In this document: positions 37,551 through 47,799 of the stretch, piece after piece
How positions within the stretch are numbered: the stretch's first letter is position 1
Layout: each line of letters opens with the position of its first letter
From: Hansschlegelia quercus
GTDB lineage: Bacteria > Pseudomonadota > Alphaproteobacteria > Rhizobiales > Methylopilaceae
Direction of reading: 5' to 3'
Length of the DNA: 64,000 nt
Assembly (NCBI RefSeq): GCF_004310425.1
Contig: NZ_SIUB01000001.1
Coordinates: 620,001 to 684,000, forward strand
The notes under the pieces: generated by a model
What the model was told of the DNA's origin: nothing
Database searches by the model: none
The model's input: only the letters and a program-made list of their open reading frames with translations
Position numbers and translations under genes: made by a program

Positions 37551-38849
37551 ATGCTCAAGGCTGACAAAGCCATGACGCCGCCGCTCGCTCCAACGCTCCT
37601 CGACGCCGATCGGACGTCGGATGACGCCGCGTCGTTCGCGGCGCTGATCGCCTGTCCGATCGTGCTGATCGATCTCGCCGCCACGCCCCGAGCATGGCTG
37701 AACCCTTCCGCCTGCGCGCTCTTCGGCAACGCCTATCAGAGCGAAGGTTACGCTCCTCTCACCTCGGTGGTGGGCGAGGAGGCCTCGATGGCGCTTGCCG
37801 CGTTCGGCCGTGACCTGCCGGCAAACGGCGTCGGCGCGCGCATTTCGCTCGACTGTCACGCCGCCGGCGGCCCGCTTCGCCTGCGCTTCGAGCTTGCGCG
37901 GCGAGGGTCCGATCAGATCGTCGCGACTGTCCGCGCGGAGGATGGCGACGTATCCTCCGCCGACGAGCTCTCGCGTCTCTACGCCGCGCTGCAGGCCCTG
38001 CCGGTGGGCGTCGAGCTGTTCGACGCCGACTTCAACGCGCTGTTCTACAACCGGAAGTCGGACGAGCTGTTCGACTACGAAGCGAGCGCGGTCCCGAACC
38101 ACGACGATTGGTGGATCCTCGCCTTTCCCGAGGCCGCAGCGCGCAGAGAAGCGTTCGAGCAATGGCGGCGCACGATCGCGGCCGCCCGACTCGATCCAAG
38201 CCGCTCGCATCTCGCGGAATGGACCGTGACCTGCCGCGACGGCGCCGTCCGGACCATCCAGTTCTTCTACCGCTTTCTCGGCGACCGCTATCTCCTTGTC
38301 CTCTGGGACGTGACCGAGCAGCGCCGGCTCGAAGCCGAACTTCGCGCGACGGCGTCGACCGACAGCCTAACGGGCCTTTTCAACCGCAGAGCTTTCGTCG
38401 AGCGGGCGGACGCTGCGGTCGCGGCCTCGCGATCCACGCAGGCGCCGCTTTCCGTGCTGATGATCGACATCGATCACTTCAAGGCGATCAACGACCGCTT
38501 CGGCCACGCCGTCGGCGACCAGGTGCTCAAGACGGTCGCGCAGCGCGCGAGCGAGGGGTTGCGGCGCGAGGACGTGTTCGCGCGGCTCGGCGGGGAGGAG
38601 TTCGCGGTTCTCCTGCCCGGCGCAGACAGGGCGCAGGCGACGATGATCGCCAGCCGGCTGCACGCGGCCATTTCGAACGCGCCGATGACCGTCAACGGGC
38701 ATACGATCGGCGTGACGGTCAGCGTCGGCGGCGCGATGCTTCGCGGAAGCGACCTGGACGCCGACGTGCTGGTCGACCGCGCCGATGGCGGTCTCTATGC
38801 GGCCAAGGCCAATGGCCGCAATCGGATCGAGTTCGAAGAGGCCGCCTGA
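37551..38849 (+). CDS. Diguanylate cyclase with PAS-like sensor region
   Basis: 432 residues from ATG 37551 (ATG 37572, MTPPLAPTLL, is an alternative). There are no transmembrane segments. Two PAS-like regions precede the cyclase: one near residues 30-130 and one near 145-270 (LYAALQALPVGVELFDADFNALFYN, TIQFFYRFLGDRYLLVLWDVTEQ). The GGDEF domain begins TDSLTGLFNRRAF, contains DIDHFKAINDRFGHAVGD and the catalytic GGEEF. RRED lies five residues before GGEEF and forms the RxxD inhibitory site. The product is therefore predicted to make c-di-GMP with product feedback. It lies alone between mutL and the convergent rsmD gene. Confidence 0.93.
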   Translation: MLKADKAMTPPLAPTLLDADRTSDDAASFAALIACPIVLIDLAATPRAWLNPSACALFGNAYQSEGYAPLTSVVGEEASMALAAFGRDLPANGVGARISLDCHAAGGPLRLRFELARRGSDQIVATVRAEDGDVSSADELSRLYAALQALPVGVELFDADFNALFYNRKSDELFDYEASAVPNHDDWWILAFPEAAARREAFEQWRRTIAAARLDPSRSHLAEWTVTCRDGAVRTIQFFYRFLGDRYLLVLWDVTEQRRLEAELRATASTDSLTGLFNRRAFVERADAAVAASRSTQAPLSVLMIDIDHFKAINDRFGHAVGDQVLKTVAQRASEGLRREDVFARLGGEEFAVLLPGADRAQATMIASRLHAAISNAPMTVNGHTIGVTVSVGGAMLRGSDLDADVLVDRADGGLYAAKANGRNRIEFEEAA

Positions 38850-38870
38850 GGATAGCGGGGCCTCGGCCCG

Positions 38871-39431
38871 TCAACCCAGACGCAGGATGGCCACGGCGGT
38901 GTCGCCATAGGCCCGCCGCTCGAGCTCTTCGAACCCCTCCGGCGACGCGATCTCCGCTTCGGCGCTTTCTTCCCACACCGCCAGCGCGCCCGGCGCGAGC
39001 CAGCCGCCCTCGCGCGCCGAGGCGAGCGCCCGTTCCCCAAGACCCTTGCCATAAGGCGGATCGACGAAGATGAGGTTGAAAGGCCCTTGCGTGATCACCG
39101 GGCCGAGCTTCGTCGCGTCGCGGCGGAAGATCTTGGTCTGGCCGCCGAGGCCGAGCGCCTCGACGTTCTCGCGCAAGACCGCACGAGATTCCGCGCCTTC
39201 ATCTACGAACAATGCGAAGCGGGCGCCGCGCGACAGCGCCTCGAAGCCGAGCGCGCCGGTGCCTGCGAACAGGTCGAGCACGCGCGCGTCCGCCGCAGCG
39301 TCGTCATAGGCGTGCGCGAGCACGTTGAAGAGCGCCTCGCGGAGCCGGTCGCTGGTCGGGCGGATGGCGCGCGAATCCGCGCCCGGCCCCTTCAGCGCAC
39401 GGCCCTTGAACCTACCGCCGACGATCCGCAC
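38871..39431 (-). CDS. rsmD: 16S rRNA (guanine-966-N2)-methyltransferase RsmD
   Basis: 186 residues from GTG 39431 (protein begins MRIVGGRFKGRAL after Val-to-Met initiation), the normal RsmD start; the long open frame upstream is only the reverse reading of the preceding gene's repetitive tail. Motifs are RPTSDRLREALFNVL, VLDLFAGTGALGFEALSRGA (SAM-binding; in parts DLFAGTGALG) and the N-methyltransferase signature FVDPPYGKG. It methylates G966 of 16S rRNA during 30S maturation. The start overlaps the end of the pseudouridine synthase gene by about 20 bases, so the two are coupled, an order common in Rhizobiales. Confidence 0.95.
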   Translation of the reverse strand: MRIVGGRFKGRALKGPGADSRAIRPTSDRLREALFNVLAHAYDDAAADARVLDLFAGTGALGFEALSRGARFALFVDEGAESRAVLRENVEALGLGGQTKIFRRDATKLGPVITQGPFNLIFVDPPYGKGLGERALASAREGGWLAPGALAVWEESAEAEIASPEGFEELERRAYGDTAVAILRLG

Positions 39432-41496
39432 CGCCGCCCGGTCGTCCTCTGCCCCCGCCACCTGCAGGCTTTCCGCCGCCGCCAGGCCTGCCGCCAGTCG
39501 GACGACCGCCGCCCTTCGGCCCGCCCGGTTTGAACCCACCGGGCTTGAAACCGCCGGGCTTGCCGCCCGGACGGCCTGCTCCCGCAGGCCTATCGCCGCC
39601 CGGACGACCTGCCCCCGCAGGTCGATCGCCGCCTGGACGTCCAGCGCCAGCAGGCCTATCGCCGCGCGGAGGACGGCCACCGGCGCCGGCGGGGCGTTCG
39701 CCGCCTTCGCGACGGGGCGGGCGACCGCCTTCGGGCCTGCCGCCGGTCGGACGCTCGGACCTGTCGCGCTGCGGGCGATCGCCGGACGGCCGATCACGCT
39801 GCGGACGGTCGCCTGCCGGACGGAACGGACGCTCACGCGCGGCGCCCGGAGCGTCCTCGCGCCAGCGCGGCGCGGGACGGCTGGATTCGGACCGCGCCTC
39901 GGCGCCTTCGGGCCGCGCCGGCCTGTCGCCGAAGCCGCCGCGCTCGGGGCGCGGGCCACGCGCCGGGCGGTCGGCCGAGGGCGCGCGCTGCGGACGGTCG
40001 CCTCGGTCCGGACGCGGCCTGTCGCCGAAGGACGGCCGCTCGGGACGGTCGCCGCGGGGAGGCCGATCCCCGAATGAAGAACGGTTGGGCCGGTCGCCGT
40101 CGCGGCTCGGGCGGCTGGCGCCCTCGGGACGGGGACCGCGCGACGGCCTGTTTGACGTATCGGAGCGTTGCACGCGGCCCGTGAGCGGTCGGTCGCCCGA
40201 AGGCGCGCGGAACGGCCTGTCTCCACGCTCGCGCGGCGGGCCGCGGCGTTCGCCCTCGGCGCCTTCGCGGCGCGGAGCCTGCTCGGGCCTCTCGCCGCGC
40301 GCCGGCGGCCTGGCGCTGGGACGCGGCGCGCGCTCCGGCCGGCCGGCGGCGCCGAAGCGTTCGGCGGCGGCGGGATCGCGCTTGGTCACGCGCTTCGGCG
40401 CCTCGTCTCCGGCCGTGCGCGCGATGCGCTCGACGGCGACCTTGCGGCCCTTGCGATCGGCGACCGGCGCGCCGCGCTTCAGGCGCGTCTGCGGCTCTTG
40501 CTTCTCGACCGGCGCGGCGGCCTCAGGCGCCGGCATGTCGCGCGGCCGCACCAGAGGCGCGCGGCGACCGACCCGCTTCGAGGCGTCGGTCAGGCGCTCG
40601 CGGTCCTCGCGCGGCGCCTTCGGTCCCGTCTTGCCGCCGCGCCCGCCCGTGACGCGCGGGGCATCCTCGGCGCGGACCACGTCGGAGTCGAAGTCCAGCC
40701 CGGCTTCTTCGGTCAGCCGCTTTCCAAGCTGGTCGGCAAGCGTGCGCGAGCGGACCTCTTCGGCCTCGCCCTCGCCGAGATTGCCGAGTTGGAACGGCCC
40801 GAACGAAATGCGGATCAGCCGATTCACGGCGAGGCCGAGATGCTCGGCGACGCGCTTCACCTCGCGGTTCTTGCCCTCGCGCAGGCCGATCATCAGCCAG
40901 ACATTGTCGTTCTGCTGGCGCTCGACCTCGGCTTCGATCGGGCCATAGGAGAACCCGTCGATGGTGACGCCCTCTTTCAGCGCCTCGAGCTTGTCCTGGG
41001 TCACCCGGCCGAAGGCGCGCACGCGATAGCGGCGCAGCCAGCCGGTCTCGGGCAATTCGAGCACGCGCGCGAGCCCGCCGTCATTGGTCAGCAGCAGCAG
41101 GCCTTCGGTGTTGATGTCCAGCCGGCCGACGGTCATCACGCGCGGCAGGCCCGCCGGCAGGATCTCGAACACGGTCTCGCGGCCTTCGGGGTCGCGGTTG
41201 GTCGTCACGTAGCCGCGCGGTTTATGGTAGAGCCACATCCGCGTGCGCTCGCGCTCGGGAAGCGCGCGACCATCGACCTCGATGCGGTCGGAGGCGACGA
41301 CGTTGAACGCCGCGGCGTCCACCACCGCGCCGTTGACCTTGACGCGGCCTTCGCCGATCCAGACTTCGGCGTCGCGGCGCGAGCCGAGGCCTGCGCGCGC
41401 AATCGCCTTGGCGAGCCGTTCGCCGGGGCGCCGGGTCGGAGCGTCGCCGGACGCCGGCGCTTCGGCCGCGTCGTCGTGTTCGTTCTGATCTGTCAT
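39412..41496 (-). CDS. rluB: RluB/RsuA-family rRNA pseudouridine synthase with long Arg/Gly/Pro-rich tail
   Basis: 694 residues from ATG 41496 (MTDQNEHDDAAEAP). An S4 RNA-binding domain (GERLAKAIARAGLGSRRDAEVWI) precedes the RsuA-type synthase, with VGRLDINTEGLLLLTNDG holding the catalytic Asp, YHKPRGYVTT and GLREGKNREVKRV. This enzyme makes pseudouridine in 23S rRNA. From about residue 295 to the end is a 400-residue disordered tail built of GDRP, RPERP, GGRPP and GFKPGG units. Tails exist in Rhizobiales homologues, but this one is longer than the catalytic part. It may add RNA affinity (inference). The ATG is a few bases from a weak ribosome-binding site. Confidence 0.92.
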   Translation of the reverse strand: MTDQNEHDDAAEAPASGDAPTRRPGERLAKAIARAGLGSRRDAEVWIGEGRVKVNGAVVDAAAFNVVASDRIEVDGRALPERERTRMWLYHKPRGYVTTNRDPEGRETVFEILPAGLPRVMTVGRLDINTEGLLLLTNDGGLARVLELPETGWLRRYRVRAFGRVTQDKLEALKEGVTIDGFSYGPIEAEVERQQNDNVWLMIGLREGKNREVKRVAEHLGLAVNRLIRISFGPFQLGNLGEGEAEEVRSRTLADQLGKRLTEEAGLDFDSDVVRAEDAPRVTGGRGGKTGPKAPREDRERLTDASKRVGRRAPLVRPRDMPAPEAAAPVEKQEPQTRLKRGAPVADRKGRKVAVERIARTAGDEAPKRVTKRDPAAAERFGAAGRPERAPRPSARPPARGERPEQAPRREGAEGERRGPPRERGDRPFRAPSGDRPLTGRVQRSDTSNRPSRGPRPEGASRPSRDGDRPNRSSFGDRPPRGDRPERPSFGDRPRPDRGDRPQRAPSADRPARGPRPERGGFGDRPARPEGAEARSESSRPAPRWREDAPGAARERPFRPAGDRPQRDRPSGDRPQRDRSERPTGGRPEGGRPPRREGGERPAGAGGRPPRGDRPAGAGRPGGDRPAGAGRPGGDRPAGAGRPGGKPGGFKPGGFKPGGPKGGGRPTGGRPGGGGKPAGGGGRGRPGGGADRRR
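39568..39666 (-). repeat. Three tandem 33-base coding repeats in the pseudouridine synthase tail
   Basis: Units at 39568-39600, 39601-39633 and 39634-39666 encode GDRPAGAGRPG-type 11-residue repeats. The first two differ at a few bases, and the third is more diverged. Period and frame are preserved, so this is an in-frame tandem duplication prone to copy-number change. Less regular GDRP/RPQRD units continue to about 40250. Confidence 0.85.
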
Positions 41497-41562
41497 GACT
41501 TTGCCGGGTAAAACCTTGGCGGGCGATAGCATGGCGACGATGCGTTGACGAGAACGAACCCG

Positions 41563-41994
41563 ATGGAAGCGGCCCTTCAGGAGGCCCGGGCGGCCGCGGA
41601 GCGCGGGGAGACGCCCGTCGGCGCGGTCGTCGTGCGGGACGGAGAGGTGATCGCCGCGGCGGGAAATCGCACGCGCGAACTCCGGGATCCGACCGCCCAT
41701 GCCGAGGTGCTCGCGATCCGCATGGCGTGCGAGCGGGTTGCTTCGGAGCGTCTTCCCGGCTGCGATCTCTGGGTGACTCTGGAGCCCTGCCCGCTCTGCG
41801 CCGCAGCGATCTCGTTCGCGCGCATCCGCCGGCTCTATTTCGGCGCGGAGGACCCGAAGGGGGGCGCGGTCGTCTCCGGCGTCAGGCTGTTCGACCAGCC
41901 GACCTGCCACCATGCGCCGGAGGTCTATGCAGGCTTTGCGGAGCGGGAGGCCGCGGAACTGCTGCGCGCATTCTTCAGGGAGCGGCGTGACTGA
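41563..41994 (+). CDS. tadA: tRNA-specific adenosine deaminase
   Basis: 143 residues from ATG 41563 (MEAALQEARAAAERGETPVGAVVV), the usual family start; a TTG at 41545 would add six residues. The zinc site is HAE (His46, with Glu48 as proton shuttle) and PCPLC (Cys76, Cys79). TadA deaminates A34 of tRNA-Arg(ACG) to inosine. FGAEDPKGGAV and the C-terminal AELLRAFFRERR also match. It is divergent from the pseudouridine synthase gene, with starts about 65 bases apart. Confidence 0.95.
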   Translation: MEAALQEARAAAERGETPVGAVVVRDGEVIAAAGNRTRELRDPTAHAEVLAIRMACERVASERLPGCDLWVTLEPCPLCAAAISFARIRRLYFGAEDPKGGAVVSGVRLFDQPTCHHAPEVYAGFAEREAAELLRAFFRERRD

Positions 41995-42077
41995 CGGGGG
42001 CGTGAACGAACGAAATACGGCTCCCTCGCGTTGTCCGCCGACAGGGCGCCATCGCGCCAAGGAGATTGGCTAAGACA

Positions 42078-42236
42078 ATGGACCTCCTGCGCATTCTCAT
42101 CGCCATCTTCATCCCGCCGCTCGGCGTGTTCCTCCAGGTCGGCATCGGCCTGCACTTTTGGCTGAACATCCTGCTGACGCTGCTCGGCTATATCCCTGGC
42201 ATCATCCACGCGATCTGGGTGATCATCAAGAAATGA
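42078..42236 (+). CDS. YqaE/Pmp3-family small membrane protein
   Basis: 52 residues: MDLLRILIAIFIPPLGVFLQ then VGIGLHFWLNILLTLLGYIPGIIHAIWVIIKK-type sequence in two hydrophobic hairpin helices. IPPLGVFL and LTLLGYIPGIIHAIWVI are the Pmp3/YqaE signature. These tiny inner-membrane proteins are linked to membrane potential and salt or stress response in bacteria, yeast and plants; the mechanism is unclear. The stop overlaps the next start (ATGA), so it is coupled to the DUF4112 gene. AAGGAG lies about 13 bases upstream of the start, rather far. Confidence 0.9.
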   Translation: MDLLRILIAIFIPPLGVFLQVGIGLHFWLNILLTLLGYIPGIIHAIWVIIKK

Positions 42237-42616
42237 GCGCCCGCGTCGCCACCGGCTTCGCCGGCCGCATGGAGCCGAGCTCCAGAGAGCGCACGCTCGC
42301 CGACCTTGATCGGCTTGCCGACCTGCTCGACACCCGCTGGCGCATTCCCGGCACGAACTGGCGGTTCGGCGTCGATGCGTTGGCGAGCATCGTGCCGGTG
42401 GCGGGCGACATCTCGACCGCCCTCGTATCGGCCTACATGATCAAGAAGGCGCGTGACCTCGGCGCGCCTGGCCACGTGCTCGCCCGCATGGTCGGCAACG
42501 TCGCGCTCGACACCGTGGTCGGCTCGGTGCCGGTTCTCGGCACGGTGTTCGACTTCGCCTTCAAGGCGAACCGCCGCAACATGACGCTGCTGCGGAGGCA
42601 TTTCGGCCGGACGTAG
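42233..42616 (+). CDS. DUF4112-family protein
   Basis: 127 residues from ATG 42233, overlapping the YqaE stop by four bases. DRLADLLDTRWRIPGTNWRFGVDALASIVPVAGD and GNVALDTVVGSVPVLGTVFDFAFKANRRNM (given here as family evidence; key words are LDTRWRIPG, IVPVAGD, GSVPVLGTVFD and KANRRN) are the DUF4112 hallmarks. Two amphipathic or membrane-associated segments are likely. The function is unknown. Coupling with a Pmp3 protein suggests a shared membrane or stress role (inference). Confidence 0.88.
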   Translation: MSARVATGFAGRMEPSSRERTLADLDRLADLLDTRWRIPGTNWRFGVDALASIVPVAGDISTALVSAYMIKKARDLGAPGHVLARMVGNVALDTVVGSVPVLGTVFDFAFKANRRNMTLLRRHFGRT

Positions 42617-42633
42617 GTGATGCGCAGGCCCGC

Positions 42634-43470
42634 CTAGCCCCTCATCAACCGCTCGATCTCGCGCTTCGCTTCTTCACGCGCCGGCTGACTGGCGCGAAGG
42701 GCAGCGGCGCTCTTGAAGAAGTCGAGCAGCGTCACGCCGGCGACATTCGGCCGTATCAGGCTGTCGGGCGGCCGTTGCGCGATCATCGCGTCCACGATCG
42801 TCGTCTGCATGATCTGGGTCGCGCCCAGCATGGTCTCGAAGACGTTGGGCGCGCGGCCGCCGGGGACAGGCCCGCCGGTGACGTCGATCGCCATGACGAC
42901 GTCCGCGCGATCGCCGAGGAGATCGAACGGAAGCGGGTTCGTCATCGCGCCGTCGATCAGCACGCGCCCGTCGTGAGATACGGGTCGGAACATGCCGGGG
43001 ATGGCGGCTGAGGCGGCCAACGCAGGCGCAAGCGCGCCTTTATCGAGACCAATCCCGCGGCGTTCGAAGAAATCTGTCGCCGTGGCGGTGAACGGCGTCG
43101 GAAGCTCCTCGATCGTCGAGGGGATTTCGGGCGGCAGGAACGACTGGATCAGCGCCTCGCCGTCCAGAAGCATCGGATTGCGTGAGCCCGCGCCGAACAG
43201 GTCAGTAATGCGCCCGACGCGAGCGCGCATCAGCTTGGCCACGACGTCGGCGCGTCTGCGCAGCTGCCCCTCGACATGCTCGCGCAAGTCGCCGCCCGTG
43301 AGGCCTGCGGCGTAACAGGCGCCGATCAGCGCGCCGATCGACGACCCCGCGATCACGGCGGGGCGAACGCCGAGATCGTCGAACGCCGCGAGCACGTGCA
43401 GATGAGCGAGCCCGCGGGCGCCGCCTCCGCCCAGCGCCAGTCCGATCCGACGCTCGGGCGATGCGCTCAA
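42634..43470 (-). CDS. Patatin-like phospholipase family protein
   Basis: 278 residues from TTG 43470, in a TTGA overlap with the preceding hydrolase gene. The oxyanion loop LALGGGGARGLAHLHVL, the nucleophile elbow GSSIG and the catalytic Asp motif in LIDGAMTNPLP (DGA) are intact, so a Ser-Asp dyad lipid acyl hydrolase is expected. AIPGMFRPV also fits. This is the RssA/NTE-like bacterial class, cytoplasmic or membrane-associated. There is no signal peptide. The substrate is unknown. Confidence 0.92.
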   Translation of the reverse strand: MSASPERRIGLALGGGGARGLAHLHVLAAFDDLGVRPAVIAGSSIGALIGACYAAGLTGGDLREHVEGQLRRRADVVAKLMRARVGRITDLFGAGSRNPMLLDGEALIQSFLPPEIPSTIEELPTPFTATATDFFERRGIGLDKGALAPALAASAAIPGMFRPVSHDGRVLIDGAMTNPLPFDLLGDRADVVMAIDVTGGPVPGGRAPNVFETMLGATQIMQTTIVDAMIAQRPPDSLIRPNVAGVTLLDFFKSAAALRASQPAREEAKREIERLMRG

Positions 43471-44374
43471 GCGGAGGCGCCCTCAAAGAACTGGAGCAAA
43501 GCTTCCGCGGTCTCCGCCGGCGCCTCTTCCGGCAGGAAGTGCCCGCAGTTCAAGCTTCGGCCTTGGACGTCGTGCGCCCAGGTTCGCCAGATCTCGAGCG
43601 GGCTGCCGATCTGGCCCGGAAATCCGCGTTCGCCCCAGAGCGCCAGCACCGGAACGTCGATCATCTTGCTGGATTCGCGGTCGCTGGCGTCATGGCTGAC
43701 GTCGACGCTCGCGCCCGCGCGATAATCCCCGCAGGTCGCCGCAATGCGGGCAGGCTCGGCGAAGAACGCGCGGTAATGCGCGAGGCTCGCCTCGTCGAAG
43801 GCCTCCAGTCCCGAGGCCGACCAGCTTGCGAGCGTCCGATCGAGATAGAGCATCGGGTCGGCGGAAATCAGCGTCTCCGGCAGCGGCGCGGCCTGCGCGA
43901 GAAACGCCCAGTGATAGGTGGAGATCGCCATCCGCGCGTCCATCGCCGCCCACATCTCGGCGGTCGGCACGATGTCGAGCACCGCGAGCCGCGTAAGCTT
44001 CCCGGGATGGTCGAGCGCGAGCCGGTAGCCGACCCGAGCGCCGCGGTCGTGGCCGGCGAGTGCGAAGCGCTCGTGACCGAGGACCTCCATCAGCCGGACG
44101 ACGTCGTTCGCCATCTCGCGCTTGGCGTAGTTCGCGCCGTGCGGCGCCGGCGGCGGCGCGGACGAGCGCCCGTAGCCTCTGAGGTCCGGCAGGATCAGCT
44201 GAAAACGGCCTGCCAACCGCGCCGCGACGCGCCGCCAGCAGGCGTGCGTCTGGGGGTAGCCGTGCAGCAGGACGAGCGGAGGACCCTCGCCGCCGATGCG
44301 GCAGAAGATCTCGATTCCGCCGCCGACATCGATGGTCCGCCTGTCGAAGCCTCGAAACAGTTCGGGCAGATCTG

Positions 44375-44378
<4 letters not shown>
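43467..44378 (-). CDS. Alpha/beta hydrolase, haloacetate-dehalogenase-like
   Basis: 303 residues from ATG 44378, in an ATGA overlap with the end of xse[30 protein letters not shown] and the nucleophile elbow [18 protein letters not shown], with Asp as nucleophile, match fluoroacetate/haloacetate dehalogenases. [11 protein letters not shown] and [12 protein letters not shown] supply the acid and His. Many such genes act as dehalogenases or as epoxide-hydrolase-like enzymes; the natural substrate is not known. It is last but one in the xseA-hydrolase-patatin run, all overlapping. Confidence 0.88.
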
Positions 44379-45856
<1,478 letters not shown>

Positions 45857-45958
45857 GAGCTGCTTTGCGGATGGCGGCGCAGCCACATTAGAGGGTTCCG
45901 CGCGCGCGCGCGAGACGCCTTCCCAATGCTATATTTAGAATAGTTGGATCAATCACTT

Positions 45959-45984
45959 ATGAAGAACTTGGAGCAGTTCTTCAT
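45959..45984. promoter_or_regulatory. Ten-base perfect inverted repeat upstream of the cupredoxin gene
   Basis: ATGAAGAACT, spacer TGGAGC, AGTTCTTCAT. It lies about 80 bases before the cupredoxin start, right after an AT-rich stretch (CTATATTTAGAATAG) that could be a -10 region. It could be an operator or a 5' leader hairpin. Nothing identifies the regulator. Confidence 0.5.
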
Positions 45985-46063
45985 CGCTCTCGGGACGTCG
46001 TCCCCGTATGGCTCGCGCCGGGATCGCCAAAGCGCGCCCGACAGGATGAGGAAACGAGCCCCC

Positions 46064-46435
46064 ATGCGTTCAATGCTTTTCGCGGCGCTTCTCGTCGCTT
46101 TCCCGCTCGCCGCCCAGGCCGCCGATCCGATCGAGATCGTCCCGGACCCCAAGGCGGCGGCCGACGTCACCGATATCGAGATCAACTCCATGGCGTTCCA
46201 GACGCCGGAGGTGAAGATCAAGTCTGGCCAGACCGTGCGCTGGACGAACAAGGAAGAGGGCATGGCGCACAACGTCCACTTCCGGAATGGCCCGGCCAAG
46301 ACCTTCGGCAAGGCCATGGGCCCGATGCTGAACGCCGGCGACGCCTATGCCGTGAAGTTCATCGAGCCCGGCACGTACAACTACATCTGCACGCCGCACT
46401 CGGCGGTGATGAAGGGCAAGGTCATCGTGGAATGA
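46064..46435 (+). CDS. Periplasmic type-1 copper protein (cupredoxin, amicyanin/pseudoazurin-like)
   Basis: 123 residues from ATG 46064 with AGGA 11 bases upstream; ATG 46046 is an in-frame alternative with a more basic N-terminus. A signal peptide (MRSMLFAALLVAFPLAAQAA) is cleaved before about residue 20. The copper ligands are His69 (AHNVHF), Cys109, His112 and Met116 in YICTPHSAVMKG. Such proteins carry single electrons in the periplasm, for example between methylamine or nitrite enzymes and cytochromes. The Cys-His and His-Met spacings differ from both amicyanin and pseudoazurin as I recall them. No partner dehydrogenase is adjacent. Confidence 0.88.
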   Translation: MRSMLFAALLVAFPLAAQAADPIEIVPDPKAAADVTDIEINSMAFQTPEVKIKSGQTVRWTNKEEGMAHNVHFRNGPAKTFGKAMGPMLNAGDAYAVKFIEPGTYNYICTPHSAVMKGKVIVE

Positions 46436-46528
46436 CCCTTCGGTCCCTGCCTGCCGCGCTATCGCCGGGAGCCATGGACCGCTAGAACGTCGCCGGACTT
46501 ACCTGTTCCCCGGGATCCGGCGGCGTTC

Positions 46529-47797
46529 ATGATCGTTCTTCTTCTGGGCTCCGGCGGACGCGAGCACGCGCTCGCCGCCTCGATCTCGCGGAGCCCGCTC
46601 CTCACCCGGCTGATTGCGACCCCGGGCAATCCCGGCATCGCCCAGCACGCGGAGCTGAAGTCCGTCGCGGCCGATGACGTCGCGGGCGTGGTCGCTCTGG
46701 CGCGGGACGAGAAGGTCGACCTCGTCGTCGTCGGGCCCGAGGCGCCGCTGGTGGCGGGCGTCGTGGACGCCCTGGCGGAAGCCGGGATCAAGGCCTTCGG
46801 GCCGACCGCCGCCGCCGCGCGGCTCGAAGGCTCCAAAGCCTTCACCAAGGAGCTCTGCGCGCGAAAGAATATCCCGACCGCCGGCTTCCGCCGCGCGCGT
46901 TCGGCCGAAGAGGGCCATGCCGCGGTCGAGGAATTCGGCGCGCCGGTCGTCGTGAAGGCGGACGGGCTCGCCGCCGGCAAGGGCGTCGTCGTCGCGAGCG
47001 AACTCGACGAGGCGCACGCCGCGGTCGACGCCATCTTCGCCGATCCCGGCGCCGAAGCGGTGGTCGAGGAATTCATGGAGGGCGAGGAGGCCAGCCTTTT
47101 CGCGCTCTGCGACGGGCGAACCGCCCTGCTCTTCGGAGACGCGCAGGATCACAAGCGCGCTTTCGACGGCGACAAGGGGCCGAACACCGGCGGCATGGGC
47201 GCCTATTCGCCCGCCCCCGCGCTCAGCCACGCGCTGATCGAACGGGCGATGGCGGAGATCGTCCGCCCGACTGTCGCCGCCATGGCGGAAGACGGCGCGC
47301 CCTTCGTCGGCTTCCTCTACGCCGGCCTGATGCTGACCTCCGACGGGCCCAAGCTCGTCGAATACAACGCCCGGTTCGGCGACCCGGAAGCGCAGGTGGT
47401 GCTGCCGCGTCTGAAGGATGACTTGCTGGAGCTGATGCTGGCGGCGGTCGACGGCAAGCTTGAAGGCCGCGAGGTCGACTTCCGCCCGGAGACCGCGCTT
47501 GCGGTGGTGATGGCCGCCAAAGGCTATCCCGCGGCGTACCAGAAGGGCTCTGAGATCCGCGGGATTGAGAAGGCCGAGAAGCGTCCGGGCGTCACCGTGT
47601 TCCACGCCGGCACGTCGATCGAGGACGGCAGACTGGTCGCGAGCGGCGGCCGCGTGCTCGCGGTCTCGGCGATCGGCGCCGACGCGTCGGAAGCGCAGAT
47701 GAACGCCTATTCCGCCGTTGACCTCATCGATTGGCCCGAAGGCTTCTGCCGCCGCGATATCGGCTGGCGCGCCGCGGCGGCGTCCGAGGAGGGATGA
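46529..47797 (+). CDS. purD: Phosphoribosylamine--glycine ligase
   Basis: 422 residues from ATG 46529 ([20 protein letters not shown]). It is an ATP-grasp enzyme joining glycine to phosphoribosylamine in purine synthesis. Visible motifs are [58 protein letters not shown] (key words QDHKRA, NTGGMG), GFLYAGLML and [18 protein letters not shown]. Length and order match the family. The stop overlaps the ATGA just before trhO, so the two are transcriptionally linked, though their functions are unrelated. Confidence 0.98.
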   Translation: MIVLLLGSGGREHALAASISRSPLLTRLIATPGNPGIAQHAELKSVAADDVAGVVALARDEKVDLVVVGPEAPLVAGVVDALAEAGIKAFGPTAAAARLEGSKAFTKELCARKNIPTAGFRRARSAEEGHAAVEEFGAPVVVKADGLAAGKGVVVASELDEAHAAVDAIFADPGAEAVVEEFMEGEEASLFALCDGRTALLFGDAQDHKRAFDGDKGPNTGGMGAYSPAPALSHALIERAMAEIVRPTVAAMAEDGAPFVGFLYAGLMLTSDGPKLVEYNARFGDPEAQVVLPRLKDDLLELMLAAVDGKLEGREVDFRPETALAVVMAAKGYPAAYQKGSEIRGIEKAEKRPGVTVFHAGTSIEDGRLVASGGRVLAVSAIGADASEAQMNAYSAVDLIDWPEGFCRRDIGWRAAAASEEG

Positions 47798-47799
47798 CG

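Noticed and set aside
39568-39666. Regular 33-base repeats, possible CRISPR array
   Set aside because: There are no spacers, the units are contiguous and in frame with rluB, and no cas gene is nearby.
46436-46528. Terminator or small RNA between cupredoxin and purD
   Set aside because: Only weak, short pairings and no T-run were seen.
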